Origin: UBA11606 sp964504305
Lineage (GTDB): Bacteria > Actinomycetota > Acidimicrobiia > Acidimicrobiales > Aldehydirespiratoraceae
Length of the DNA stretch: 64,000 bases
Reading direction: 5' to 3'
Assembly: GCA_964504305.1 (NCBI GenBank)
Contig: CAZDEB010000004.1
Coordinates: 197,307 to 261,306 of the forward strand
In this document: positions 17,094-25,654 of the stretch, in pieces
Position numbering within the stretch: position 1 is the stretch's first letter
Layout: each line of letters starts with the position of its first letter
Translations under genes and position numbers: made by a program
Notes under the pieces: generated by a model
Told to the model about the DNA's origin: nothing
Database searches by the model: none
What the model saw: only the letters and a program-made list of their open reading frames with translations

Positions 17094-17954
17094 TTAGGAG
17101 ATCAGGTCCTTGATGATCGGGGTGAGGATGAGCTCCATGGCCACCCCCCACTTCCCGCCCGGTACAACGATCGTGTTGCGACGGGACATGAACGAGTCGT
17201 GGAGCATCGCCAGGAGGTATGGGAAGTCGACGTTGAACTTCGCCGGGTCTTGGAAGCGGATGACAATGAAGCTCTCATCAAGTGTGGGTACGTCTCGAGC
17301 AATGAAGGGGTTGGACGTATCAACTGTTGGCACACGCTGGAAGTTGATGTCGCTCTGGCTGAACTGCGGCGTGATGTAATGCACGTAGTCCGACATGCGT
17401 CGGAGAATCGTGTGGGTTACGTCTTTGCTGTCGTAGCCACGCATCGAGCTGTCGCGATGGATCTTCTGGATCCATTCCAGATTCACGATGGGCACCACGC
17501 CGATCAGCAGATCGACGTGGCTGGCGATGTCGATGCCGTTGACAACGGCCCCACCGTGGAGGCCCTCGTAGAACAACAGGTCGGTGCCGCGCTCAGCTCC
17601 CTCCCACTCGGTAAAGGTGCCCGGGGGGCTGCGGTACTGCTCGGCCTCGGTTTCGTTGTGAACGTAGTGACGTGTCTGGCCCGTGCCCGACTCACCGTAT
17701 TCGATGAACAGTTCCTCGAGTTTGTCGAGCACGTTCCCGTCGGGACCGAAATGACTCAGGGTCTGTCCGCTGGCGTCGGCCTCCGCCACGGCCTCTTTCA
17801 TCGCGGCACGGTCATAGCGATGGAAACTGTCGCCCTCTACGAATACTGCATCGATGTGCTCACGGTTGAAGATGTGGTCTATGGCAACTTTTACGGTTGT
17901 CGTCCCGGCTCCAGACGATCCTGTGACCGCGACTATGGGATGTTTCTTCGACAT
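17094..17954 (-). CDS. prk: Phosphoribulokinase (bacterial class I)
   Basis: A 286-residue kinase that phosphorylates ribulose 5-phosphate to RuBP. The P-loop is AVTGSSGAGTTTVKVA, and VFVEGDSFHRYDRAAMK and FYEGLHGG give the catalytic Asp and Walker B region, as in the class I enzymes of proteobacterial autotrophs rather than the cyanobacterial/plant class. The length fits class I. It lies 52 bp after fba and directly before tkt in the same operon. Confidence 0.93.
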   Translation of the reverse strand: MSKKHPIVAVTGSSGAGTTTVKVAIDHIFNREHIDAVFVEGDSFHRYDRAAMKEAVAEADASGQTLSHFGPDGNVLDKLEELFIEYGESGTGQTRHYVHNETEAEQYRSPPGTFTEWEGAERGTDLLFYEGLHGGAVVNGIDIASHVDLLIGVVPIVNLEWIQKIHRDSSMRGYDSKDVTHTILRRMSDYVHYITPQFSQSDINFQRVPTVDTSNPFIARDVPTLDESFIVIRFQDPAKFNVDFPYLLAMLHDSFMSRRNTIVVPGGKWGVAMELILTPIIKDLIS

Positions 17955-18006
17955 TCTGGCGTCCTAGTGGTTGGTCGACGGGCAGCGTGGAGCGGTGGCC
18001 ATGCGA

Positions 18007-19029
18007 TCAAGCCGTCTGCGCGGATTCGGGCCTGTACTGACCTCGCGCAGCGAGACTGTTGAGCCTGGCCCGCTCCAGCAGCGCTGCCGTGGCTTCAGTT
18101 ACCTTCTCGGGGTTCCCGCGCCAGGTTTCGAGTGCCTCGCGCTGCAGTGCTCGGCCGAAGGAGAACGTGAGCGGCCATGGTGCGTTCCGGTCGAACTGGT
18201 TCATCAGGTTGAGGTGCTGGGTTGCCTCGCTGTCGCTCTGGCCGCCAGAAAGAAAGGCGACACCTGAGACCCCTGCTGGCACGTTGTCGCGTAGACATCG
18301 CAGGGTCTGCGCAGCAACCTGTTCGACGCCGGCACGATCCGTATCGCCCGCACCGGATATCACCATGCTGGGTTTCAAGATCGTTCCCTCAAGGGCCACC
18401 CCCTGGTTCTCGAGTTGGGCGAACACCGAAGTCAGGGTCTTGGCGGTGATCTCGTAGCAGGAATCGATGCTGTGGGTTCCGTCCATGAGTACCTCGGGCT
18501 CGACGATCGGAACGATCTGGGCCTCCTGGCACAACGCCGCATATCGAGCGAGCGCGTGAGCATTAGCTTCGATGCATGCGCTGGTTGGAGTACCGTTCGC
18601 GATGGTGATGACGGCCCGCCACTTGGCGAACCTGGCCCCAAGTCCGTAGTACTCAGCCAGCCGGTCCCGTAGTCCGTCCAAACCTTCTGTGACTAACTCG
18701 GCGGCGTGGCCAGCCAAGGGCTTGGCCCCGGTGTCGACCTTGATGCCCGGGACGATGCCGCGGGACATCATGAAGTCGGGGAGAGCCTGTCCGTCTGCGG
18801 CGGTTTGACGGATGGTCTCGTCGAAGAGAATGGCACCGCCTACGTACTCGGATAGGCCCTCGCCTGCCACGAGGAGCTCGCGGTAGGCGCGGCGATTGTC
18901 TTCGGTGGCATCGATTCCGCGCGCTTCGAAGCGCTTGTTACATGTCGGTGTGCTCTCGTCGATCGCCAGGATCCCACGACCCTTGCCAACAAGCGCGGTC
19001 GCGGTCTCTGTCAGTATCTGCAGATCCAT
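18007..19029 (-). CDS. fba: Class I fructose-bisphosphate aldolase
   Basis: A 340-residue aldolase of the class I (Schiff-base) type: GILAIDESTPTCNKRF near the N-terminus, KWRAVI, and the Schiff-base Lys in EGTILKPSMVISG. It forms FBP and sedoheptulose bisphosphate during RuBP regeneration. The ATG at 19029 (MDLQILTET) follows AAGGGGTCACCC; a GTG 24 bp upstream is an alternative. As first gene of the Calvin operon it is preceded by the putative CbbR operator at 19079 and runs divergently from cbbR. Confidence 0.9.
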   Translation of the reverse strand: MDLQILTETATALVGKGRGILAIDESTPTCNKRFEARGIDATEDNRRAYRELLVAGEGLSEYVGGAILFDETIRQTAADGQALPDFMMSRGIVPGIKVDTGAKPLAGHAAELVTEGLDGLRDRLAEYYGLGARFAKWRAVITIANGTPTSACIEANAHALARYAALCQEAQIVPIVEPEVLMDGTHSIDSCYEITAKTLTSVFAQLENQGVALEGTILKPSMVISGAGDTDRAGVEQVAAQTLRCLRDNVPAGVSGVAFLSGGQSDSEATQHLNLMNQFDRNAPWPLTFSFGRALQREALETWRGNPEKVTEATAALLERARLNSLAARGQYRPESAQTA

Positions 19030-19078
19030 AAACGGGTGACCCCTTCGGTTCACGAATTACCATAGGAGTCAGTATGCA

Positions 19079-19092
19079 TCGGTTCAAATCGA
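19079..19092 (-). promoter_or_regulatory. Putative CbbR operator upstream of fba and cbbR
   Basis: The 14-mer TCGGTTCAAATCGA (minus strand TCGATTTGAACCGA) is a near-perfect dyad and is the reverse complement of the site at 20077-20090. It lies between fba and cbbR, 50 bp before fba and 56 bp before cbbR. LysR regulators bind dyads with T-N11-A character; TCGATT-NN-AACCGA fits that. Confidence 0.65.
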
Positions 19093-19110
19093 AGCTACTC
19101 TACAATGACA

Positions 19111-19124
19111 TCGGTGTATATCGA
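19111..19124 (+). promoter_or_regulatory. Degenerate second CbbR half-site next to cbbR
   Basis: TCGGTGTATATCGA starts 32 bp (about three helical turns) from the first site and keeps the outer TCGR and AYCGA bases. LysR regulators commonly bind a strong recognition site plus a weaker activation site on the same face, so this may be the second contact. Confidence 0.35.
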
Positions 19125-19147
19125 TGAAGATTCGAGGAGCAAGAGTC

Positions 19148-20053
19148 ATGATCACGATCCGTCAGCTCGAGATCTTCGCCGAGGTGGTGAGAAACGATGG
19201 CAGTGTGACCCAGGCCGCGGCAAAGCTGTACGTGTCCCAACCCTCGGTGTCGGACACGCTGCGCGCTCTCGAGAAGAGCCTTGGTGCCAAGATGTTCTCG
19301 GGACGTGGCCGGGCACGCGCCCTCACCCCGGCTGGCGAGTCCTACTGGGACTACACCAGGCGAATCCTGGGTTTGATCGACGAGGCAGCGCAAGCGGTCG
19401 CCGACTTTGGAGAACGACCCCAGGGTCGACTTTCCATCGTTGCCGTGCCAACCGCGGGTGAGTACCTGGTGCCAGCCGTATTGCGCGCTTTTCTCGACGA
19501 GCATCCCGAGGTCGCGGTCACGCTCATGGTCGCGAATCGCGCCGATGCCACAGAGTGTCTGCGTGAAGGGCAGGCGGACTTGGCCATCATGGGTCGACCA
19601 CCTGCCGGCCTCGTTGCCGAGAATAGGCGCTTCGACGAGAACCGCCTGTTGTTGCTGTGCGGCGCCAGCCACGAACTGGCCGGGACCACTCCGGACATCG
19701 AGGCCATCGCGAAATCTCCCTTTCTCCTGCGTGAGAACGGCTCGGGGACGCGGGCTGCGATCGAGGAACTCTTTGCCTCGGAGGATCTTGAGCTTCGTCA
19801 GACCATGGTCTTGGGCTCGAATCTCGCCATTCTTGCTGCACTGCGAGAAGGCCTCGGCGTAGCAGCCATGCCCGAGATCGCCGCGGCGCGCGGCATCGAG
19901 AGTGGTGAGGTCGTCGAACTGGAAGTTTCGTTGTTCCCGCTGGTGCGGGAATGGCACGTTGTCTGGCTGTCTACCCGACCGCTCTCGGCACCTGCCGCTG
20001 CTTTCACCGAGATGATGGTCGGCCAACAGATACTCGAACCTACATCGCCATGA
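19148..20053 (+). CDS. cbbR: LysR-family transcriptional regulator CbbR
   Basis: A 301-residue LysR regulator. The N-terminal winged helix is ITIRQLEIFAEVVRNDGSVT and AAAKLYVSQPSVSDTLRAL, followed by a periplasmic-binding-protein-like effector domain (about residues 90-290). Its position between the divergent fba operon and cbbLSQO identifies it as CbbR, which senses metabolites such as RuBP or NADPH. The ATG at 19148 has GGAGCAAGA upstream; an in-frame start at 19124 would add eight residues. Putative operators lie on both sides of the gene. Confidence 0.88.
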   Translation: MITIRQLEIFAEVVRNDGSVTQAAAKLYVSQPSVSDTLRALEKSLGAKMFSGRGRARALTPAGESYWDYTRRILGLIDEAAQAVADFGERPQGRLSIVAVPTAGEYLVPAVLRAFLDEHPEVAVTLMVANRADATECLREGQADLAIMGRPPAGLVAENRRFDENRLLLLCGASHELAGTTPDIEAIAKSPFLLRENGSGTRAAIEELFASEDLELRQTMVLGSNLAILAALREGLGVAAMPEIAAARGIESGEVVELEVSLFPLVREWHVVWLSTRPLSAPAAAFTEMMVGQQILEPTSP

Positions 20054-20076
20054 ACTTATAGAAGTGTCAATGTTAA

Positions 20077-20090
20077 TCGATTTGAACCGA
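20077..20090 (+). promoter_or_regulatory. Putative CbbR operator upstream of cbbL
   Basis: TCGATTTGAACCGA, the reverse complement of the fba site, lies 80 bp before the cbbL start and within TGTTAATCGATTTGAACCGA. A closely similar string precedes glpX at 25505. Confidence 0.65.
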
Positions 20091-20170
20091 CGTAGACGAC
20101 GTCGTAGGGTGACGGAGAACCCGGTGACCACCTTGGCGACACCTGAATACACAGCACATCTGGAGACGGA

Positions 20171-21589
20171 ATGGCCACGACCTATGACGCAGGCGTAAAG
20201 GACTATCGAGACACGTATTGGATGCCCGATTACACGCCCAAGGACACTGACATCCTCGCGTGTTTCAAGGTTACGCCTCAAGACGGTGTGCCTCGAGAAG
20301 AGTTGGCCGCCGCCGTAGCGGCCGAATCCTCAACAGGTACCTGGACAACGGTCTGGACCGACTTGTTGACCGACCTCGAGTACTACAAAGGTCGGGCCTA
20401 CGCTATCGAAGACGTCCCCGGAGACGACACCTGCTTCTACGCTTTCATTGCCTACCCGATCGACCTCTTCGAGGAAGGCTCGGTAGTCAATGTCATGACC
20501 TCGTTGGTGGGCAACGTCTTCGGGTTCAAGGCCCTCCGAGCGCTACGCCTCGAGGACATCCGATTCCCGATCGCCTACGTCATGACTTGCAACGGCCCAC
20601 CTCAAGGCATACAGGTAGAGCGCGACATTTTGAACAAGTACGGGCGTCCGCTACTGGGCTGCACCATCAAGCCCAAGCTGGGCTTGTCGGCCAAGAATTA
20701 CGGCCGGGCCTGCTATGAGGGCCTACGCGGCGGCCTCGACTTCACCAAGGACGACGAGAACGTCAACTCCCAACCCTTTATGCGCTGGCGGGCGCGCTTC
20801 GACTTCGTGATGGAAGCCGTTCAGAAGGCCGAGGCAGAGACAGGCGAACGGAAGGGTCACTACCTCAACGTCACGGCCGCGACAACCGACGAAGCGATGA
20901 AGCGTGCCGAATACGCCAAGGAGCTTGGCGCCCGCATCATCATGCACGACTACATCACCGGAGGCTGGTCGACGAACACCCAACTGGCCCAGTGGTGCCA
21001 GGAGAACGGGCTCCTGTTGCACATCCACCGTGCAATGCACGCGGTGCTCGATCGCAATCCTCATCACGGAATCCACTTCCGAGTGTTGACCAAGATATTG
21101 CGTCTCTCCGGTGGCGATCACCTGCACTCTGGCACGGTTGTGGGGAAGCTCGAAGGCGATCGTGCAGCGACCCTTGGATGGATCGACACCATGCGCGATT
21201 CTTTCATCCCGGAAGATCGCTCACGCGGCCTCTTCTTTGATCAGGATTGGGGATCGATGCCCGGAGTCTTCCCAGTCGCGTCCGGTGGCATTCACGTCTG
21301 GCACATGCCTGCTCTGGTCAACATCTTCGGCGATGACTCGGTCCTGCAGTTTGGCGGCGGAACCCTGGGCCACCCATGGGGTAACGCGGCAGGAGCAGCT
21401 GCCAACCGTGTCGCCGTCGAAGCCTGCGTCGAGGCCAGGAACACGGGTAGGCAATTGGAGGTGGAGGGGAAAGACATCCTCACTGCCGCGGCCAAGCACA
21501 GCCCAGAGCTTGCGGCCGCCATGGAAACTTGGAAAGAAATCAAGTTCGAGTTCGACACTGTCGACAAGCTCGACGTTTCCCACCGCTAA
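20171..21589 (+). CDS. cbbL: RuBisCO large subunit, form I (IA-like)
   Basis: A 472-residue large subunit that carboxylates RuBP. The carbamylated Lys and metal ligands are in GGLDFTKDDENVNSQPFMRW, the first active-site Lys in CTIKPKLGLSAKNYGR, and loop 6 in SGTVVGKLEGDRAATLG. The close fit to form IA enzymes and the downstream cbbQ and cbbO point to form IA. No carboxysome shell genes are present. A GGAGACGGA ribosome site precedes the ATG. It is the first gene of cbbL-cbbS-orf-cbbQ-cbbO. Confidence 0.96.
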   Translation: MATTYDAGVKDYRDTYWMPDYTPKDTDILACFKVTPQDGVPREELAAAVAAESSTGTWTTVWTDLLTDLEYYKGRAYAIEDVPGDDTCFYAFIAYPIDLFEEGSVVNVMTSLVGNVFGFKALRALRLEDIRFPIAYVMTCNGPPQGIQVERDILNKYGRPLLGCTIKPKLGLSAKNYGRACYEGLRGGLDFTKDDENVNSQPFMRWRARFDFVMEAVQKAEAETGERKGHYLNVTAATTDEAMKRAEYAKELGARIIMHDYITGGWSTNTQLAQWCQENGLLLHIHRAMHAVLDRNPHHGIHFRVLTKILRLSGGDHLHSGTVVGKLEGDRAATLGWIDTMRDSFIPEDRSRGLFFDQDWGSMPGVFPVASGGIHVWHMPALVNIFGDDSVLQFGGGTLGHPWGNAAGAAANRVAVEACVEARNTGRQLEVEGKDILTAAAKHSPELAAAMETWKEIKFEFDTVDKLDVSHR

Positions 21590-21625
21590 GCCCACCCAAA
21601 CCACCAGATCTGGAGCACAGCAGAT

Positions 21626-21973
21626 ATGCAAGACTATGAATCAAGCCTGAAAGACCCCTCGAGCCGCAAATTCGAGACGTTCTCCTACCTACCCCCAATG
21701 ACGGCCGAGCAAACCCGGCAGCAGATCGACTACATCGTCAACAAGGGCTGGAATCCAGGCATCGAACACACCGAACCCGAAAATGCCGGGGGCAACTACT
21801 GGTACATGTGGAAACTGCCTATGTTCGGAGAGACCGACGTCGACGTCATTCTTGGCGAAATCGAGGCCTGCCACGTTGCTCACCCCGATAACCATGTCCG
21901 CCTCCTCGGGTATGACAACTTCACCCAGTCGGCCGGAGCGTCCATGGTCATACACCGCGGCGAGATCGTCTAG
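21626..21973 (+). CDS. cbbS: RuBisCO small subunit, form I
   Basis: A 115-residue small subunit. It has the conserved FETFSYLPPMTAEQTRQQI start, GWNPGIEH, YWYMWKLPMFG and HVRLLGYDN. It completes the L8S8 hexadecamer with CbbL, from which it is separated by 36 bp. Confidence 0.95.
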   Translation: MQDYESSLKDPSSRKFETFSYLPPMTAEQTRQQIDYIVNKGWNPGIEHTEPENAGGNYWYMWKLPMFGETDVDVILGEIEACHVAHPDNHVRLLGYDNFTQSAGASMVIHRGEIV

Positions 21974-21976
21974 TCA

Positions 21977-22288
21977 ATGGTCGCACCAACCCTCTACATC
22001 GGACTCGACGATGACGTTAATGGAGGGATGACCACCATTGGCAAGATGATTCGCGACGCCCAGGTGTTCGGCCTCATCGACACAAGCGAGACCTGTGAGG
22101 GATGGGACCTGTCAAGAATCAATGCCCTCCTCCAGGAGACCAACGAACAGTGGGACAGGTACGGGTGCATGGTCAGCCAACTTCCCGAAAACCTGTCGAA
22201 GCGTCATAGGGAGATTCACGACGCGGGAATAGCGAGGGCCAAGGCGGCTGGCTGGACTGGCGAGCACGAACTGGATGACGATGACTGA
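21977..22288 (+). CDS. Conserved-looking RuBisCO-operon protein of unknown function
   Basis: A 103-residue acidic protein, squeezed between cbbS (3-bp gap) and cbbQ (14-bp overlap), so it must be translated with RuBisCO. The sequence begins with LYIGLDDDVNGGMTTIGKMI, contains a single region rich in charged residues, and ends HELDDDD. It has no signal peptide or membrane helix and does not resemble the pterin-dehydratase-like assembly factor acRAF or RbcX as far as I can see. The position suggests a role in RuBisCO assembly, activation or CbbQO function; this is inference from context only. Confidence 0.75.
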   Translation: MVAPTLYIGLDDDVNGGMTTIGKMIRDAQVFGLIDTSETCEGWDLSRINALLQETNEQWDRYGCMVSQLPENLSKRHREIHDAGIARAKAAGWTGEHELDDDD

Positions 22289-23087
22289 GGCAGTCGAGCA
22301 GTACCTGATTGGCGAGCAGCCGTACTACGAACCGGTCGCCGATGAAATCGACCTCTATGAGGCTGCCTACAGCGTGCGCATGCCCATGATGCTCAAGGGC
22401 CCAACGGGCTGTGGCAAGTCTCGCTTTGTGGAGTACATGGCCTGGAAGCTCGGCAAACCGCTCATTACTGTGGCTTGCAACGAGGACATGACTGCATCCG
22501 ATCTTGTCGGCCGTTTCCTGCTGGACAAGGACGGAACGAAATGGCAGGACGGCCCACTCACCATGGCAGCGCGCGCGGGAGCGATTTGCTACCTGGATGA
22601 AGTGGTGGAGGCCAGACAAGACACCACCGTCGTCATTCACCCTCTGACCGATCACAGGCGCGTGCTGCCGTTGGACAAGAAGGGCGAACTGGTCGTGGCC
22701 CATTCCGACTTCCAACTCGTCATTTCCTACAATCCTGGTTACCAGAGCCTGATGAAGGATCTGAAGCAATCAACCAAGCAGCGCTTCGGCGGGCTTGACT
22801 TCGACTACCCCGAGGCCGAGCTGGAGGTCTCGATCGTTGCCAACGAGTCGGGCGTAGACGCGGCCGTGGCCAACAAGCTTGTGCAAATTGCGCATCGGGC
22901 CCGCAACCTCAAGGGTCACGGACTGGACGAGGGCATCTCAACTCGGCTGCTGGTCTACGCCGGCCAGCTCATCGAGTCAGGGGTTGATGCCAGAGCAGCC
23001 TGCAGCATGACTATGGTGACGCCGCTGACCGACGATCCTGACATGCGAGACACCTTGGACGCAGCCGTCCAGACCTTCCTGGATTAG
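22275..23087 (+). CDS. cbbQ: CbbQ, MoxR-type AAA+ ATPase of the RuBisCO activase
   Basis: A 270-residue AAA+ protein. The Walker A is LKGPTGCGKSRFVEYMA, the Walker B ICYLDEVVEAR, and sensor 1 is VISYNPGYQSL. CbbQ forms hexameric rings which, with CbbO, remove inhibitory sugar phosphates from RuBisCO. The ATG overlaps the 3' end of the upstream small gene by 14 bp, and cbbO follows 10 bp later. Confidence 0.93.
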   Translation: MTMTEAVEQYLIGEQPYYEPVADEIDLYEAAYSVRMPMMLKGPTGCGKSRFVEYMAWKLGKPLITVACNEDMTASDLVGRFLLDKDGTKWQDGPLTMAARAGAICYLDEVVEARQDTTVVIHPLTDHRRVLPLDKKGELVVAHSDFQLVISYNPGYQSLMKDLKQSTKQRFGGLDFDYPEAELEVSIVANESGVDAAVANKLVQIAHRARNLKGHGLDEGISTRLLVYAGQLIESGVDARAACSMTMVTPLTDDPDMRDTLDAAVQTFLD

Positions 23088-23097
23088 CCGGGTCGTC

Positions 23098-25446
23098 GTG
23101 GCGCCAATCAAGCTTGACGACTACGCCGAGTTCATAGCTGAGGCATCCCCCGAGGTTGCCGACGTACTCGCGTCGACCTTTCAGGAAGCGGCGCGTGTGA
23201 TGTCGCCGGCCGGCCTGCAGGAGTACCTTGACGGCGCCAAAGCGCTGTGCCACCTCAACAAAGGCTCTGATCTGGTCACGACGTATCTCGAGGAGATGCC
23301 GCTCGTGGCCAAGGAGTGCGGCGAGGACGTTATCGCCGAATCTGTGAACGCCGCTATGAAGCTCTCATCGATGACGTCGGGCGCTGTGATCACGCTGATG
23401 TTTTCGAACCTGCCCACCGCTGCCCGTCATCTGGGCGATGCCCAACTGCTTCGCAGCTACCTGACCCTGATGCACCAGCTCGCTTCGACTGCGCCACGTG
23501 GGTTGCGCCCAATGTTGGGCCACCTGGATCTACTCCTCTCAAAGTTGACGTTGAGCGGCTTGCGTCGTTGGGCCAACTTCGGTGCCCAGGCCTACCGCCG
23601 CGACTTTGCCAACTTGACCGCCTATTTCAACTTGGAATCCGCCGATAGCCTCGCAGTGCTCGAAAAGGAGCGCCGTGGCGTGCTCTTTGTCCACGTGCAG
23701 CGCCGACTCAACTTCTACCTTCGTGCGCTGTGGGGCCGCGACTTCTTCCTCCGTCCAACCCAGGCCGATCACGCCGATTTTCGCCCGTACCTGGAACAGC
23801 GGATCCTGCATCTTCCCGACGCTCTCGACGATGTTGGAGGACTCACGGGGCTAGAGCTCTATCGGGCAACAGCTGCGCACATGGCCAGCCATGTGATGTA
23901 CACCAGGGCTTCGTTGTCGGCTGAGCAACTCAGCCCGGCGCAAATGTTCTTTGTGGGTCTGGTCGAGGACGCGCGAGTCGAGTACAACGCCGTTCAGGAC
24001 TTTCCTGGGCTCAAGAAACTCTGGAAGTCGCTCATGTTGGTCGAGTGCGACGACCCGGTCGAACACGAAACGATTCCGGCGCTGGAGCATCTGGCACATC
24101 AGTTGCTGGACCCCGGTGTTGCAGGCGACGACTTGGCCATCAACAGTGTTGTCGCCAGGTTCCATGATGAGATCGAGAGCAACAAGCACAACTCTCAGTT
24201 CTCCTGGCTGATGGGCCTTGAGCTGTTTAACATCTTTGCTGGTCGGAAAGCGGTCCCTAGCCTCCGGATCCTAGAGAGCTATCGACTCAGTTATAGAGAT
24301 GACAATCGAATCGTGTGGCACTTCGAGGATCCGGCTGGCTGGGCCGAAGAACCAGAGTATTTGGCGGCGAGCCAGCGCCAGGTCCGGCGGCAGGTGAGTC
24401 CGATGGTCATGGCCCACACTCTCGACTCTGAATTGGCCGGTGATGATGCTCAGGAAATCTGGACCTGCAGTGACGTGATGCGTGTATACGAGGACGATCT
24501 GACAGAAGACGCGTTGACGTTCAATGAACTGCTGGGTAAGGAGCCAGTCTCTGAGCCGTTCCACTACCCCGAGTGGGACTACCAAATTCAGCTCCATCGC
24601 CCGGACTGGGCGACCGTGTACGAGCGCCGCTTGCCCAAGGGCGACCCCGAAGATGTCGAGGCCATACTGCGCGACCACAAACCGATCGCTCATCGAATCA
24701 AACAGATCATCGACCTTCTGGCGCCCGCGGGGGTACAACGCCAACGAGGGCTGGAAGATGGTGACGAGATCGACCTGAACGCTGCCATCGAGGCCATGGT
24801 TTCGCTTCGTATGGGCGACCAGCCGAGCTCACGAATCACGATGAGAAACGTGCTGAAATCGAGGGACTTGGCCGTCGTTGTTCTGCTCGATCTTTCGGAG
24901 TCAACCAACGAACAGGTCGGGGGTACCGAAAAGACGATTCTCGAACTGACCCGAGAAGCGGCAACTCTGGTGGCGACCGCGATCGAGGGCGTCGGCGATC
25001 CCTTCGCTGTTCATGGCTTTGCGTCCGATGGCCGCCATGATGTCCAGTACTACCGTCTGAAGGACTTTCATCAACACTATGACGACGACGCCAAGTCGCG
25101 TCTCGCGGGCATGGCGGGCGGCTTGTCGACCCGCATGGGAGCGGCCCTGCGCCATGCCGGGTTCCATCTGGGCAAGCAGCCTCAGCGTCGCAAGCTGGTC
25201 CTGCTTGTTACCGACGGGGAACCAGCCGACATTGACGAGGCAGACCCGCAGCATCTTCGTCGTGACACGAAGAAAGCGGTGGAAGAGCTGTATTCGACCG
25301 GTGTGTTGACGTACTGCCTGACCCTGGATCCTCATGCCGACTCCTATGTGAAGCGGATATTTGGAGAGAGCGGCTACACGATTGTGGACAACGTCGAGCG
25401 CCTACCCGAGCAACTACCGATGTTGTTTGCGAGTCTGACCGGCTAG
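23098..25446 (+). CDS. cbbO: CbbO, VWA-domain adaptor of the RuBisCO activase
   Basis: A 782-residue protein with a GTG start. The N-terminal and central parts are the helical CbbO region and the C-terminal 200 residues are a von Willebrand A domain with the MIDAS motif VVLLDLSESTNEQ and a later VTDGEPADIDEADP. CbbO binds RuBisCO through the VWA domain and couples it to the CbbQ motor. It closes the operon and is followed by a 208-bp intergenic region with a putative CbbR site. Confidence 0.92.
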   Translation: MAPIKLDDYAEFIAEASPEVADVLASTFQEAARVMSPAGLQEYLDGAKALCHLNKGSDLVTTYLEEMPLVAKECGEDVIAESVNAAMKLSSMTSGAVITLMFSNLPTAARHLGDAQLLRSYLTLMHQLASTAPRGLRPMLGHLDLLLSKLTLSGLRRWANFGAQAYRRDFANLTAYFNLESADSLAVLEKERRGVLFVHVQRRLNFYLRALWGRDFFLRPTQADHADFRPYLEQRILHLPDALDDVGGLTGLELYRATAAHMASHVMYTRASLSAEQLSPAQMFFVGLVEDARVEYNAVQDFPGLKKLWKSLMLVECDDPVEHETIPALEHLAHQLLDPGVAGDDLAINSVVARFHDEIESNKHNSQFSWLMGLELFNIFAGRKAVPSLRILESYRLSYRDDNRIVWHFEDPAGWAEEPEYLAASQRQVRRQVSPMVMAHTLDSELAGDDAQEIWTCSDVMRVYEDDLTEDALTFNELLGKEPVSEPFHYPEWDYQIQLHRPDWATVYERRLPKGDPEDVEAILRDHKPIAHRIKQIIDLLAPAGVQRQRGLEDGDEIDLNAAIEAMVSLRMGDQPSSRITMRNVLKSRDLAVVVLLDLSESTNEQVGGTEKTILELTREAATLVATAIEGVGDPFAVHGFASDGRHDVQYYRLKDFHQHYDDDAKSRLAGMAGGLSTRMGAALRHAGFHLGKQPQRRKLVLLVTDGEPADIDEADPQHLRRDTKKAVEELYSTGVLTYCLTLDPHADSYVKRIFGESGYTIVDNVERLPEQLPMLFASLTG

Positions 25447-25511
25447 CTGAACCGTGGGCGCGGTGGGGACTCCCGTGCATCGATAACAACCTATGAAAAG
25501 CTAATGTTCAA

Positions 25512-25525
25512 TCGATTGGAATCGA
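25512..25525 (+). promoter_or_regulatory. Putative CbbR operator upstream of glpX
   Basis: TCGATTGGAATCGA has perfect TCGATT / AATCGA arms and sits 130 bp before glpX in the gap after cbbO. It shares the context TGTTnAATCGATT with the site at 20077. This would bring the bisphosphatase into the CbbR regulon. Confidence 0.6.
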
Positions 25526-25654
25526 AGTGATGCGCATCGTATTGTCGTGTACAACGTGGCCCCCAGTCCAGGGATTGCGAGAGATGATGAGAGGTCGAGC
25601 GATGGACCAGCCTGATCGATATGCGCCAAGAGTGCTCGTGAGTGGCAATCGATT

